Shown: positions 41,918 to 51,700, counted from the stretch's first letter. The stretch: DNA of 64,000 bases from JACTMZ01 sp044359955 (GCA_044359955.1 JBIKLF010000007.1:56444-120443), one strand, 5' to 3'. Translations and numbers: made by a program. The notes: a model not told the origin generated them from the sequence alone.

Positions 41918-43245
41918 TGTCCGGTCCGGACACCATTGCCGCACTTGCCACCCCGGCCGGAGCCGGCGCGCTGGCGGTGGTGCGGATCAGTGGACCGGGG
42001 GCGTTGGAAATTGCCGGGCGTGTTTTTCGCGGACGGCGTCCTTTACCCGATTGCGCGCCTGGCAGCGTGCAGCGGGGGCGCATCGAGCAGGACGGTGTTG
42101 TGCTCGATGAGGTTTTGCTCACCGTCTTCCGCGCGCCGCGCAGTTACACCGGTGAGGACTTGGTCGAGATCAGCGGCCATGGCGGGAGCGTAGTGGCCGC
42201 TTCCGTCTTGCGTGCCGTGCTGGCCGCGGGAGCGAACCCCGCCCCGCCGGGTGAGTTCACGCGGCGGGCCTTTCTCAACGGAAAAATGGATCTCACCCAG
42301 GCCGAAGCGGTCATGGACTTGATTGCCGCCCGCGGAGAGGCGTCGGCGCGGGCGGCGGCCGGGCAATTGGAAGGGCGTCTTGGCCGTGCGGTGGAAGAAT
42401 TGCGAGGGGACGCGCTCACCGCGGTAGCGCACCTTGAAGCTTTCATCGATTTCCCGGAGGAAGGCATCGATGCGGAGAGTGGCCGGGCTCTGCTCGAACG
42501 GGTCGATCGCCTCCATGGGGCGGTGACGCGTTTGCTCTCCACAGCCGACGAGGGCCGCATGTTGCGCGAAGGTGTGCGCTTGGTCATTCACGGCGAGCCC
42601 AATGCCGGCAAGTCGAGTTTGCTCAATCTTCTCGTCGGCTACGACCGCGCCATGGTCAGCGAAATTCCCGGCACCACGCGTGACACGATCGAGGAAAACC
42701 TCACGCTGCGCGGTATTCCCTTCCGCGTGATCGACACAGCCGGATTGCGGGAGTCCGCGGATCCGCTCGAACTCGAAGGCATGCGCCGGACGCAGGCGCA
42801 ACTGGAACGGGCGGATGTCTCGCTGCGTGTCGTCGATGTTTCCGCCCAAGCAGAACTTGCGCAATATGATGCGCGGGAAATCCGGGTGCTCAACAAGATC
42901 GACCTCCGGCCCGAGTTGGTCCCGGCCGGGGGCGAGGTGGCGATGTGCTGCCTGGATGGACGCGGCTTGGAGGATTTGGTTGCCGCGGTCATGGCGCGGA
43001 CCGATCTGGCCACGCTGGATCGCTGTGGTGAAGTGATCGCGGTCAACGAACGGCACCGGCATTGTCTGGCCTCGGCGCGGGATTACCTCGGGGCAGCGCG
43101 ACAATCCTTGCAGCGCGCTGATCCGCCGGAACTCACCGCCGTGGAATTGCGTTCCGCGCTGGCCGCCATCGGGGAAATCACCGGGGCGGTCGATACGGAG
43201 GATGTGTTGGATAAAATATTTGGAAGTTTCTGCATTGGAAAGTGA
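41917..43245 (+). CDS. mnmE: tRNA modification GTPase MnmE
   Basis: The product (442 aa) works with MnmG to modify wobble uridine. The N-terminal folate-binding domain begins DTIAALATPAGAGALAVVRI. The G domain has GEPNAGKSSLLNLL (G1), the G2 threonines in PGTTRDTIEE, DTAGLRES (G3) and NKID (G4). The C-terminus ends FGSFCIGK, with the essential cysteine. The TGATG junction with hisC implies translational coupling. Confidence 0.96.
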   Translation: MSGPDTIAALATPAGAGALAVVRISGPGALEIAGRVFRGRRPLPDCAPGSVQRGRIEQDGVVLDEVLLTVFRAPRSYTGEDLVEISGHGGSVVAASVLRAVLAAGANPAPPGEFTRRAFLNGKMDLTQAEAVMDLIAARGEASARAAAGQLEGRLGRAVEELRGDALTAVAHLEAFIDFPEEGIDAESGRALLERVDRLHGAVTRLLSTADEGRMLREGVRLVIHGEPNAGKSSLLNLLVGYDRAMVSEIPGTTRDTIEENLTLRGIPFRVIDTAGLRESADPLELEGMRRTQAQLERADVSLRVVDVSAQAELAQYDAREIRVLNKIDLRPELVPAGGEVAMCCLDGRGLEDLVAAVMARTDLATLDRCGEVIAVNERHRHCLASARDYLGAARQSLQRADPPELTAVELRSALAAIGEITGAVDTEDVLDKIFGSFCIGK

Positions 43246-43300
43246 TGCCGGGATGGCGTCCGCAGGCCAAGAGGCGGCTGGTCAGATGCCGGGGAGACGC

Positions 43301-43306
43301 TAAACT
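43301..43306 (+). promoter_or_regulatory. Predicted -10 element upstream of the BrkB-type gene
   Basis: TAAACT lies six bases before a TTG (43313) and nine before the ATG (43316) of the BrkB-type gene. If the six-base rule holds, the TTG may be the true start. Confidence 0.3.
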
Positions 43307-43315
43307 GGAAACTTG

Positions 43316-44218
43316 ATGGAAGTTGTCGATCGACCAGTCGAACAGACTCAATCGGAAAAGCGGAAAGGTGTTTTCCGCATTTTGGGCGAGGCCTTCAACC
43401 GCTACGTGATGGAGGGCGGCATGACGCACGGTGCGGCCCTCACATACTACGCGGTCTTTTCCATCGGGCCGTTGCTCCTCATCGCCACGGCGATGGCCGG
43501 CTGGGTTTTCGGCGAGGCGGCGGCCAACGAGGAATTGCGGGACAAGCTGGTCGAGATGTTCGGGCCGGACACCGCGGTGACGATCGAAGGTTTGCTCGTC
43601 GGGGTGCGTTCGCGCGCCGATTCGGGACTGGCCGCGTCGATCGGCGTGGTCGTTCTCCTTTACACCTCGTCGAGCGTGATGCGTCAGTTGAAGGAATCGA
43701 TGAATTTCATCTGGCGTGTGCCGCATTTGCGGGAGGCGTCCTGGTGGATGTGGGTCGAACACTACCTCGTCTCGCTGGCCGGTGTGCTCGTCGCGGGTCT
43801 GCTCCTTATTCTTTCTTTGATCACCACCACGGTGCTCGCCGTGATGAAAAAATATGTGCCCGAAGAATTGCCCTACTCGAGCACATTTCTCTTCTCCCTC
43901 GAATTTGCGATCACCCTCGTCATGGTGACGGCGGTCTGCGCTCTGATTTTCAAGTCACTCCCCGAAGCCAAGGTGCTCTGGCGTTACGTCTGGCTTGGAG
44001 CGTTCGGCACGGCGTTGCTCTTCGCCATCGGCAAGCTGGGCATGGGGCTTTATCTCGGATGGCTCAGCGCCGAATCGTTCTACGGGGCGATGTCGTCCTT
44101 CATGATCCTGCTTTTCTGGATGTATTTCTCAGCCCAGGTCCTGGTCATCGGCGCCTACTTTACCGAGGGGTTCAGCCGTGCCCGGATGGCCGCGAAGGCG
44201 GAACAAGGAAGGGCTTAG
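43316..44218 (+). CDS. YihY/BrkB-family membrane protein
   Basis: The product (300 aa) has about six transmembrane helices and the family pattern: GGMTHGAALTYYAVFSIGPL, VLLYTSSSVMRQLKESMNFI and, near the end, YGAMSSFMILLFWMYFSAQV followed by GAYFTEGFSR. Family members are inner-membrane proteins, often miscalled ribonuclease BN; their function is uncertain. A TTG start one codon earlier is possible. The next gene starts two bases after its stop, and its ribosome site lies inside this gene. Confidence 0.88.
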   Translation: MEVVDRPVEQTQSEKRKGVFRILGEAFNRYVMEGGMTHGAALTYYAVFSIGPLLLIATAMAGWVFGEAAANEELRDKLVEMFGPDTAVTIEGLLVGVRSRADSGLAASIGVVVLLYTSSSVMRQLKESMNFIWRVPHLREASWWMWVEHYLVSLAGVLVAGLLLILSLITTTVLAVMKKYVPEELPYSSTFLFSLEFAITLVMVTAVCALIFKSLPEAKVLWRYVWLGAFGTALLFAIGKLGMGLYLGWLSAESFYGAMSSFMILLFWMYFSAQVLVIGAYFTEGFSRARMAAKAEQGRA

Positions 44219-44219
44219 C

Positions 44220-45107
44220 GTGCTCGCGCCTCCAGTTCTGACTCTGCGTAACGAGTCCGCCGAGGCGGAGTTGGCGCCGTCCGTCGGCGCGCGTCTCATG
44301 CGCTGGTCAGTCCGCGGACGCCCCGTGTTGCATTGGCCCGAGAGCGCGGACTGGTCGGCCCCGACCAAAATCCGGGGAGGCAACCCGCTCCTCTTTCCCC
44401 TCATCGCCCGCACCTTTCTCGACGGAAAGATCGGATTCTGGAGGGACCCGGCGGGCCAAGTTCGTCCTGCACCGATGCATGGATTGGTCAGGGCCGCACC
44501 CTTTGAGCTCGTGAGCCATGAGGCGGATCGCATCACCATGCGCATGGCCTGGGATGAAAGCATGGCCGCAGCTTGGCCGTTTCCCTTCGTCCTCACCGTG
44601 GAATATGCCCTTGCCGCGGACGCATTATTAGTCGCTTTCACGGTGGAAAATACCGGGGCCGAAACCATGCCTTACAGCCTGGGAAATCATTTCTACTTCG
44701 AAGTGCCGGCGGTGGACCGGGGCAACTGGTTTCTGGATGGATCCTTCCAGTCCTTTGCCCGGCAGGACGCGGAAGGGCGCATCATTGCGGTGCCGGCCCC
44801 GGAGGGCGGCGGGCTAGACAATCCGGAGTTGGTCGACCTTTTCCACCTCGGGCCACCAACCGAAGGTGCGACCCTGCGTCATCGAACCGACGGACGCGAA
44901 GTGGTCTTTGCTTGGCCAGCCGATGCTGCGGGACAGAATCCGTGGTATGCGGTGACCACCTGGACCGAGTCGCGGCAGTCGGACTTTTACTGCGTGGAGC
45001 CATGGACCGCTCTGCCCAATGCGGTGCACAACGGGTCGGGACTGCGGGAACTCAGTCCCGGCGCGAGGGAGACGTTGCGCCTGAGTTTGACGGCGCGGGG
45101 TTGGTAG
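44220..45107 (+). CDS. Aldose 1-epimerase-family protein (sugar mutarotase fold)
   Basis: The product (295 aa) starts at GTG 44220 (VLAPPVLTLRNESAEAELAP), with AAGGAAGGG just upstream in the previous gene. The galactose-mutarotase fold is indicated by GGNPLLFPLIAR, APMHGLVRAAPF with the catalytic-type histidine, YSLGNHFYFEVP and YCVEPWTALPNAVHNGSG. It resembles YeaD/LacX-type epimerases that act on hexoses or hexose-6-phosphates. Its last 56 bases overlap the convergent bactofilin gene. Confidence 0.82.
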   Translation: MLAPPVLTLRNESAEAELAPSVGARLMRWSVRGRPVLHWPESADWSAPTKIRGGNPLLFPLIARTFLDGKIGFWRDPAGQVRPAPMHGLVRAAPFELVSHEADRITMRMAWDESMAAAWPFPFVLTVEYALAADALLVAFTVENTGAETMPYSLGNHFYFEVPAVDRGNWFLDGSFQSFARQDAEGRIIAVPAPEGGGLDNPELVDLFHLGPPTEGATLRHRTDGREVVFAWPADAAGQNPWYAVTTWTESRQSDFYCVEPWTALPNAVHNGSGLRELSPGARETLRLSLTARGW

Positions 45108-45699
45108 GCTTTTTGCGTGCCGAGTTTGGCGCGGGCTTGTCGGTCGGAACCGGTGTGCTCCTCTTGCCCGCGACGTGCGATTTGCCGTTGAAAGTGGCTC
45201 CTTCTTCGACCAGAACACGCGCGGCATGGATGTCGCCGTGCAGGGTGGAGGAACTTTTCAGCACCGCGCGTCCGGTCACGTGGATGTCGCCCTCCACGGT
45301 GCCGAAGATCAAGACGGACTCCGCTTGAATGCGCGCCTTGACGTGGTTTTCGCGTGGAATGATCACGGTGGCCGGGCTGTGGATTTCTCCTTCGACGCGG
45401 CAGGTAACTGTGCGTTCGTCCGGCAGCTTGAGCGTGCCGATGATGGTGATATCGGCGGGGATTTGCCCGGAAGTCTGGGGCGGCGGCGGGCTGGTCAGAG
45501 GAGGTGCCGAAGCCAGAGCCAATGGTTCAGCGGGAGCGGGGCGTTCCGGGAGAACGGATGAAATGGGCCGCCACTCAGCCCAACCTTCCTGCCAGCAAAA
45601 ATCCTCGGGAAGAAAATCTCCTGTCGCCACGAACATGGCGACCTCTTCCGGAGCGTGCGGCCCGAAGGTCTGACCGTTTTTGGTGACGAAGAGGGCCAT
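45052..45699 (-). CDS. GYF-domain/bactofilin fusion protein
   Basis: The product (215 aa) combines an N-terminal GYF_2-type domain (1-50: MALFVTKNGQTFGPHAPEEV then the FCWQEGWAEWRPI core), a Pro-rich linker (51-80) and a bactofilin-like beta-helix (about 83-175: ITIIGTLKLPDE, GEIHSPATVIIP, AVLKSSSTLHGDIHAARVLV). A Lys/Pro/Ser-rich tail follows. Bactofilins polymerise into membrane-associated filaments without nucleotide; the GYF part could recruit proline-rich partners. The start follows tRNA-Val by 11 bases, so both may share a transcript. Confidence 0.8.
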   Translation of the reverse strand: MALFVTKNGQTFGPHAPEEVAMFVATGDFLPEDFCWQEGWAEWRPISSVLPERPAPAEPLALASAPPLTSPPPPQTSGQIPADITIIGTLKLPDERTVTCRVEGEIHSPATVIIPRENHVKARIQAESVLIFGTVEGDIHVTGRAVLKSSSTLHGDIHAARVLVEEGATFNGKSHVAGKRSTPVPTDKPAPNSARKKPTNPAPSNSGATSPSRRD

Positions 45700-45710
45700 G
45701 CGACAAAAAA

Positions 45711-45785
45711 TGGTGCGCGATACAGGGTTCGAACCTGTGACCCCCTCCGTGTCAGGGAGGTGCTCTACCACTGAGCTAACCGCGC
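45711..45785 (-). tRNA. tRNA-Val (anticodon GAC)
   Basis: On the minus strand the acceptor stem GCGCGGT pairs with ATCGCGC, followed by A and an encoded CCA. The D-arm is GCTCAGTGGTAGAGC, the anticodon arm CTCCC TGACACG GAGGG (anticodon GAC), and the T-arm CAGGTTCGAACCTG. Confidence 0.96.
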
Positions 45786-45907
45786 TTTGGGTCGAAACAA
45801 AACTAAAGCGCGCCTTGCGACCCGCTGCAATGATTTTTGCTGCTCCCGGGCCGGGGAACTGCAGCCGGGGTTGAGTTTGGCGGGGGAGTGGGGCAGTCTG
45901 GTCGGCG

Positions 45908-46510
45908 ATGAACACCATTGAAGCGATCAAGGCGCGCCGCGCGATCAAACACTACGACCCCAACCACCGGATGACGTCCGGCGAAGAGCGCGAACTTCTC
46001 GAACTGGCCCTACTTTCCCCCACCGCCTTCAACATTCAAAATTGGCGTTTCGTCGTGGTGCGCGACATGGAGATTCGCCAGCAGATCCGCGCGGTGGCTT
46101 GGGACCAGGCGCAGGTGACCGACGCCTCGCTGTTGATTGTCCTCTGCGGCAACCTCGATGCTTGGAAGCAGGATCCGGCCCGCTACTGGCGCAACGCGCC
46201 GCAACCGGTGCAGGATTTTCTCGTGCCGGCGATCGATCAATATTACGAGGGCAAACCCCAAGTGCAGCGCGATGAAGCGATGCGTTCCTGCGGCATGGCC
46301 GGCCAGACCCTCATGCTCTCCGCCAAGGCGATGGGCTATGATTCCTGCCCGATGGACGGCTTCGACTATGACGCGGTCGGCAAAATCCTTAAACTGCCCG
46401 CAGACCACGTCATCTCCTTCATGATCGCCATCGGCAAAAAGACGCAGGATTCCTGGCCGCGGCCTGGCCAGTTGGCTTACGACGAAGTCGTGATCGAAAA
46501 CGGGTTTTGA
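45908..46510 (+). CDS. Nitroreductase-family flavoprotein
   Basis: The product (200 aa) begins MNTIEAIKARRAIKHYDPNH, the FMN-binding arginine motif of the family. The central LLSPTAFNIQNWRFVVVRD and the later CGMAGQTLMLSAKAMGYDSC complete the fold. These enzymes are FMN-dependent NAD(P)H oxidoreductases, usually dimers, in the cytosol. The substrate is unknown. It converges on the PKS operon and shares a terminator with it. Confidence 0.88.
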   Translation: MNTIEAIKARRAIKHYDPNHRMTSGEERELLELALLSPTAFNIQNWRFVVVRDMEIRQQIRAVAWDQAQVTDASLLIVLCGNLDAWKQDPARYWRNAPQPVQDFLVPAIDQYYEGKPQVQRDEAMRSCGMAGQTLMLSAKAMGYDSCPMDGFDYDAVGKILKLPADHVISFMIAIGKKTQDSWPRPGQLAYDEVVIENGF

Positions 46511-46518
46511 TTCGAACG

Positions 46519-46546
46519 CAAAAAAGCCCCGTAATCACCGGGGCTT
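46519..46546 (-). terminator. Strong terminator ending the PKS/capsule operon
   Basis: AAGCCCCG and CGGGGCTT (46524-46531 and 46539-46546) form an 8-bp stem with a 7-base loop. On the minus strand it is followed by TTT and then GCG, with a run of five to seven T including the stem end, so it ends the minus-strand operon. It may also act on the nitroreductase transcript. Confidence 0.75.
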
Positions 46547-46578
46547 GCTGCTTGTTTGTTGGCGGGTAGAAACGAGGG

Positions 46579-47397
46579 TCAGGTCTTTCTCCAAAGAAAG
46601 GCAAAGTCACGAGGTTTCATCAGGTGCCTGCCAGTGCGGTAGAGTTGTGCGATATCCGGCCCGGAGGGCCAGGAATGGTAGCTGCCTGTGCGCTCTTGCG
46701 GTGAGCTTGTGCCGGGGTGATGGGCTTGTTCGGTATGGGCGACCAGGAGATCGGCGCCGGTCTTCATCAGGTCGCGCGTGACGCGCAGCACGCTGTCACT
46801 TTTGTCGGCGGCCAGTTCTGCCGCTGCGACAGCCATCCCGGTGTCGATCTGCACGGCGATGCGATGGACGGTCACACCGAATGCGGACCCGCCCCGACGC
46901 ATGGTATGCAGCACCGGTTCGAGACCACGGTGGTCCGGCAGCAGCGACGGATGAATGTTGACCGCCGCGAGGCCGTGGCGGTCGCAAAGCGGGGGATCAA
47001 GTCTCTGGTCGAAGTGGGCGGACACGAGCAGGTCCGGGCGGCAAGCCGCGATAAATTCCTGCCCGCATCGCTCGTTCACATCCTGCGCATGCAGCACGGG
47101 TATATTGTTTTCTCTGGCCCGTCGGGTGATACTTCCTATCCCGGTGAACAGACCGACGAATTCCGCAAAGGTCGTGATTGTCCAGATGTAAACAGTATAG
47201 ATGATGCCGCAGCGGGCGAAGTAAGCGATTGCTCCACGGAGGAAACCCGCCCCACGCAACATGACGCGGCGGCTCCGCACGATGCCTGCCACGTCGAATT
47301 GGCCACTTTCGAGCAGGCGCCGGAGCACAATGTCCCCAAGAATACCGCCACTGCTCAAGAAGACGATGCGGGGCCTTGAGGTCAGTTCCTGCTCCAT
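46579..47397 (-). CDS. Formyltransferase-fold protein, last gene of the PKS/capsule operon
   Basis: The product (272 aa) has the N10-formyl-tetrahydrofolate transferase fold. The catalytic triad is Asn147 and His149 in AVNIHPSLLPDHRG, and Asp185 in VQIDTGMAV. The N-terminus PRIVFLSSGGILGDIVLRRL is the nucleotide-like beta-alpha unit. Residues 60-90 are unusually hydrophobic (YFARCGIIYTVYIWTITTFA), suggesting membrane contact and a lipid-linked or long-chain amine as substrate. It is not methionyl-tRNA formyltransferase: the C-terminal tRNA domain is absent. The start overlaps the alpha-oxoamine synthase end by 16 bp. A formyl donor acting on an amine made by the upstream enzymes is a reasonable inference. 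Confidence 0.75.
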   Translation of the reverse strand: MEQELTSRPRIVFLSSGGILGDIVLRRLLESGQFDVAGIVRSRRVMLRGAGFLRGAIAYFARCGIIYTVYIWTITTFAEFVGLFTGIGSITRRARENNIPVLHAQDVNERCGQEFIAACRPDLLVSAHFDQRLDPPLCDRHGLAAVNIHPSLLPDHRGLEPVLHTMRRGGSAFGVTVHRIAVQIDTGMAVAAAELAADKSDSVLRVTRDLMKTGADLLVAHTEQAHHPGTSSPQERTGSYHSWPSGPDIAQLYRTGRHLMKPRDFAFLWRKT

Positions 47398-48752
47398 TCG
47401 AGCGCCAGGGCCTCAAGCGCCCGGTCGATCTGCTCTTCGGTGTGCTCGCTGCACATGAAAAAGCGGAGACGGGCAGCTTTTTCCGACACCGCCGGGTAAA
47501 GGATGGGCTGGACGTTGACGCCGTGGCTGCGCAGGGCGTGAGAGAGGCGGGCCGCGCGCAAGGATCCGCCAGTGATGGCCGGGATGATGGAGAAGCCTGT
47601 GCTGAGGCCGGTGTCGATGCCCCGTTCGCGCGCCTTGGCGAGGAAGTAGGAGCTGACTTCATGGAGGCGTTGCACGCGCAGCGGTTCACGCTGCATGATG
47701 CGGAGAGCGGCGAGTGAGGCGGCGGCCATCGGGGGAGGCATGCCGACGCTGTAGACAAAGCCGGGGGCGGCATGTCGGAGATTATCGATCAGAGCCTGCT
47801 CGCCCGCGATGTAACCACCGCAACCGGCGAGGGCCTTGCTCAGCGTGCCCATCCAGATGTCGACTTCGGCTGGGTCCACTGAAAAGTGTTCGCGCAGACC
47901 CAGTCCGTTGGCGCCCATGACGCCAAGCGAGTGGGCTTCATCGACCATGAGAAAAGTGCTGTGCCGTTTTTTTACCTCGATGAACTTGGGAAGATCGGGA
48001 AAGTCTCCGTCCATGCTGTAGAGGCCTTCGATGACCACGCAGACGCGCTCGTGTTCGTGCCGGCAGCGCTCGAGCAGATTGTCCAAGGCCCGCCAGTCAT
48101 TGTGGGGAAAGGATAAACGCTTGGCCCCCGAAAGTTTGGCTCCCTCCACGGCACAGTTGTGGACGAAAGCATCGTGGACAATGAGGTCTCGCGGTCCGAA
48201 AAGATAGCCGAGCGTGGTTACGGTGGTGGCGTGCCCGCTGACCATGACGATGCAGTCATCGGTTTGGTAGAGATCGGCTAATTCTTGCTCCAACTCTCGG
48301 TGGATGCGCCGCTCGCCCGAGACGATGCGGCTGGCCGAGACGGAAGTGCCGAACTCGGCGATGGCGTTGGCCGCGGCCCGGTTGACCTCGGGATGTCCGC
48401 ACAGACCCAAGTAATTGTAGCCGGAGAAATTGATGCACTCGCGATCTTCAATTAGCACGGTGGCACCGGACACGCCCTCTTGCAGTTGGAAAAAGGGGTT
48501 GGCGATGCCAATCTTGCGGGCCCCGTCGCGGATGAGTTTGTAGCGCTGGTATCCCGGATGTTGGTCGAAGCGACTCCAGGCCTCGGGCACATTACTGGCC
48601 GGGGTTCCCGCAGGCGGCGTGGTAGCGCGGGCGGTGCGTCGGACTCCCTCATCATCGATGGCCTGGGCCCGCCTTTCGAGCGCTTGCTGGATGAGGCGAT
48701 CTTTGATTTTGGAGGTGAATCCTGGTCCCGCGATGGTGTGTGTTTGGCTCAT
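47382..48752 (-). CDS. Alpha-oxoamine synthase (BioF / serine palmitoyltransferase / Fum8 type)
   Basis: The product (456 aa) is a PLP enzyme that condenses an amino acid with an acyl thioester and releases CO2. The Schiff-base lysine is Lys306 in GTLSKALAGCGGYI, the PLP aspartate/histidine Asp271 and His274 in MVDEAHSLG, and INFSGYNYLGLCGHPEV opens the fold. An extra N-terminus of about 80 residues precedes it and may dock to the ACP. Its ATG overlaps the PKS stop (ATGA), so product transfer from the PKS carrier domain is likely. It could instead be biotin-pathway KAPA synthase, but no bio gene is near. Confidence 0.9.
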   Translation of the reverse strand: MSQTHTIAGPGFTSKIKDRLIQQALERRAQAIDDEGVRRTARATTPPAGTPASNVPEAWSRFDQHPGYQRYKLIRDGARKIGIANPFFQLQEGVSGATVLIEDRECINFSGYNYLGLCGHPEVNRAAANAIAEFGTSVSASRIVSGERRIHRELEQELADLYQTDDCIVMVSGHATTVTTLGYLFGPRDLIVHDAFVHNCAVEGAKLSGAKRLSFPHNDWRALDNLLERCRHEHERVCVVIEGLYSMDGDFPDLPKFIEVKKRHSTFLMVDEAHSLGVMGANGLGLREHFSVDPAEVDIWMGTLSKALAGCGGYIAGEQALIDNLRHAAPGFVYSVGMPPPMAAASLAALRIMQREPLRVQRLHEVSSYFLAKARERGIDTGLSTGFSIIPAITGGSLRAARLSHALRSHGVNVQPILYPAVSEKAARLRFFMCSEHTEEQIDRALEALALEWSRN

Positions 48753-51700
48753 GAATCAGTGCGTCCTTCGATATCGGCGACCAACTCGGCGATGTCGGTT
48801 TGGGTCACCTCTGCAGCATGCTGGGCCGCCAGCTGTTTTGCCTGTTCGGCCAAGGGGGACGCGTCGCCTGACTCCTCGGCATTTTCCGGCGGCCGGATGA
48901 CATGGCACAAGCGCTCCGCGAGGCGCGAGATAGTGGGACCTTCGTTCAGGGCCATGATCGGGATGGAAACTCCGAGGTTGTTCTCCAGCGAGGTCATGAG
49001 TTCCACACCCATGAGCGAATCCATGCCGACTTCGAGGAGCGAGCGATTTTCGTCCAGCTTGTCGGGTGCCACCCGCAGGATGCCGCCGATTTCCTCCTTG
49101 AGGATACCCTTAAGCGTCTCAAGCAGTTCCGCGGGCTCCATGCGCTCGAGCTCTCGGCGCAGGTCTGTAGCGCTTTCCGGACTTGCTGCTCCGGATCCGT
49201 GCAGATGACTGAGCATCTGGTAGCGCGGGCTGCCCGCCGAGGGAAGAAAACGCGCCAAGGCGTCCCAATCCAGATCCATCCAGGCGACTTGGGATGTTCC
49301 GTCATTCATGGCCGCACCCAAAAAGCGCAGGGCATCCAGGGACTTGAGCGGCTGTCCACCTGTGCGTGCAGCGAGGGCGTTTTTGATCTGCTCGTGACGG
49401 GAAAGATAGCCCGTGTCGCCGATCGGGCCCCACGAGACGCAGGTCGCGGGAAGCCCGGACCGCCTTCTGTGTGCCGCGAGTTCCTCCAATGCGGCGTTGG
49501 CGGCAACGTAGGCCGCTTGCCCGGGATTTCCGAAAAACGTGGTCGCGGAAGAATAGAGGACAAAGTGATCCAAAGAATCATGACGGGTCATTTGGTCGAG
49601 CAGGCTTGCCCCGGTCACCTTGGGTGCAAGAACAGCCTCCGCCTTGGCCGGCTCGAGGTTCATGATGAGTGCGTCGTCGATGACCGTGGCGGCATGGAAC
49701 ACGCCTCGCAGGGGCGGCCTTTCCGCGCGGATCATGCCGAGCACCCGGTCGAGCGCTTGACGGTTGGTGACATCGCAAGGCTCGTCCAGAACAAGCACAC
49801 CACCGCGCCGGCATTCGGCGACAAAAGCGGCCGCCTCCTCGCTCGCTGCACCGCGACGCCCGAGCAAGGCGAGGGAGCGTGCGCCGTGGGCGACCAGCCA
49901 GCGCGCCGTTTCCAGTCCGAACCCGCTCAATCCTCCGGTGACCAGATAAGTCGCCTCGGCAACAACGGGCGGCGTCCGGGAGGCACCCCGGACCGGCGGG
50001 ACGGAGGGAAGATCGGCCAAGTCGAGCACCACTTTGCCGGTCTGGCTCGCATGCTGCATGAAGCGGAAGGCTTCGGCCGCTTCGCTGGCTGGGAAAACGG
50101 TGAGTGGCAGGGGGGCGAGGATGCGCTGACGGAAAAGCTCGAGCAACCGGCGGAAGCCGCGCGCCGCCATGTCCGGACGCAAAGCCATCACTTGATCCGC
50201 GTCGACGGCAAAGTATCGGATGTTATGGCGGAATGGACGCAGGCCGATGCGGTTGTTTTCGCAGAAGTCGCGTTTTCCCAATTCGAGAAAGCGCCCGAAA
50301 GGGCGGAGAATCTCCAGGTTTTTCGTCACCGCCTCGCCGGCCAGCGAGTTGAGGATGACATCGACGCCTTCGCCGTTTGTCGCGCGGCGTATGTCATCGG
50401 CGAAGTCGAGGGTGCGGGAGTTGAGCACGTGGTCGGCGCCGAGCAGTCGGACAAAGTCGCGCTTCTCGTCGTTTCCGGCCGTGGCGAAAATCTCCGCACC
50501 GATGTGGCGCGCGATTTGGATCGCCGCGATGCCGACACCGCCTGCGGCACCGTGGATGAGCACGCGCTCGCCGGCCTGCAACGCTGCCAGTTCGACCAAC
50601 GCATGATAAGCAGTGTAGAAGGCGGATGGAATGGTTGCGGCGGCAGCGAAACTCAGCTCTGAGGGTTTGGGAATGACGGCAGACGCGGAGGTTATGGTCA
50701 GGCTCGAGAAGGAGGCAGGGGCAAAGGCAATGACCTCATCGCCCAGCTTGAACTCCTCCACACCTTCGCCCACGGCGGCGACCACGCCGGAGCATTCCAT
50801 GCCCAAGGTCTGTCCGGCGAACCCGTCCTCCAGCGCCTCCTCCGGGAGCAGGCCCATGGCATACATGACATCGCGGAAGTTGAGGCCCGCGGCCAGCGGG
50901 GCAATGGCAATTTGCCCGGGGCCCGGAGATGGGGTGGGCTTTGTTTTCCAACGGAGGTTCTGGAATGGGCCGGGAGCATCGAAGTCGAGCACCAAGCACC
51001 CCTGGTGGGACGGTTGCCGCGGTTCCAACTGCGCCTCGTCGACGACGCGTGTTGCCAGGCGCCCTTGAGCGCCGAGCGAAATCTCATCCTCGCTGTCGGC
51101 GGTGACGATCTCGTTCGCCAGTTCCGTCAGGGAGACATGCGCTTCGTGGTCGATGCAGCGGAGGCGAAGCTGTCCGAATTCATTGCGGGCCACCCGGGCG
51201 AAGCCCCAGAGGGAAGCGTTGCGCCAAGCGTTGTCCGTCTCTCCAGCGAAACAGCCGGACGTGACGAGACAGATCGTGCCGCGCGGATGAACCTTCGTTG
51301 CCGCGCGCAAACATGCGGCGAGGGCACAGATTTGTCCTGCAATCTCGCCTCCGGGATGAGGCGCGTCCCCGGCCGGGAAGGGAGCCAGAAAGACGATACG
51401 GTCGGGCTTCTTTTCCCCGAGCAGTCTCTCCCAAACGGCGGAAGCTTCGGCATCGAACGGCGGCAAGAGTTCGATATCAGTCGGCCCGAACTTGGCCAAA
51501 GCGGTGAGCAAGGAGGTGGCCAATGGCTCGGCGTCCGCGCTCAGAGGGATGACGAGCGAGGAGGACGCGGTGAGAAGGAGGGGCGTTTCCGGATCCGGCG
51601 AATGCTTGGTGGACAACCAAAGTGCCGGACCACTTTCGCCCGCGGCGGAGACCGGGATCACTTCCGCGGAGGCGAAATGGCGGGCTGTGGCCGAACGCGT

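Noticed and set aside
47382..48752. Biotin biosynthesis (bioF) as the role of the alpha-oxoamine synthase
   Set aside because: No other bio gene is present, and the gene is translationally coupled to the PKS with an extra N-terminal region.
48902..50662. 586-codon plus-strand open frame opposite the PKS
   Set aside because: Mirror of the KR/ER-coding part of the PKS; no independent features.
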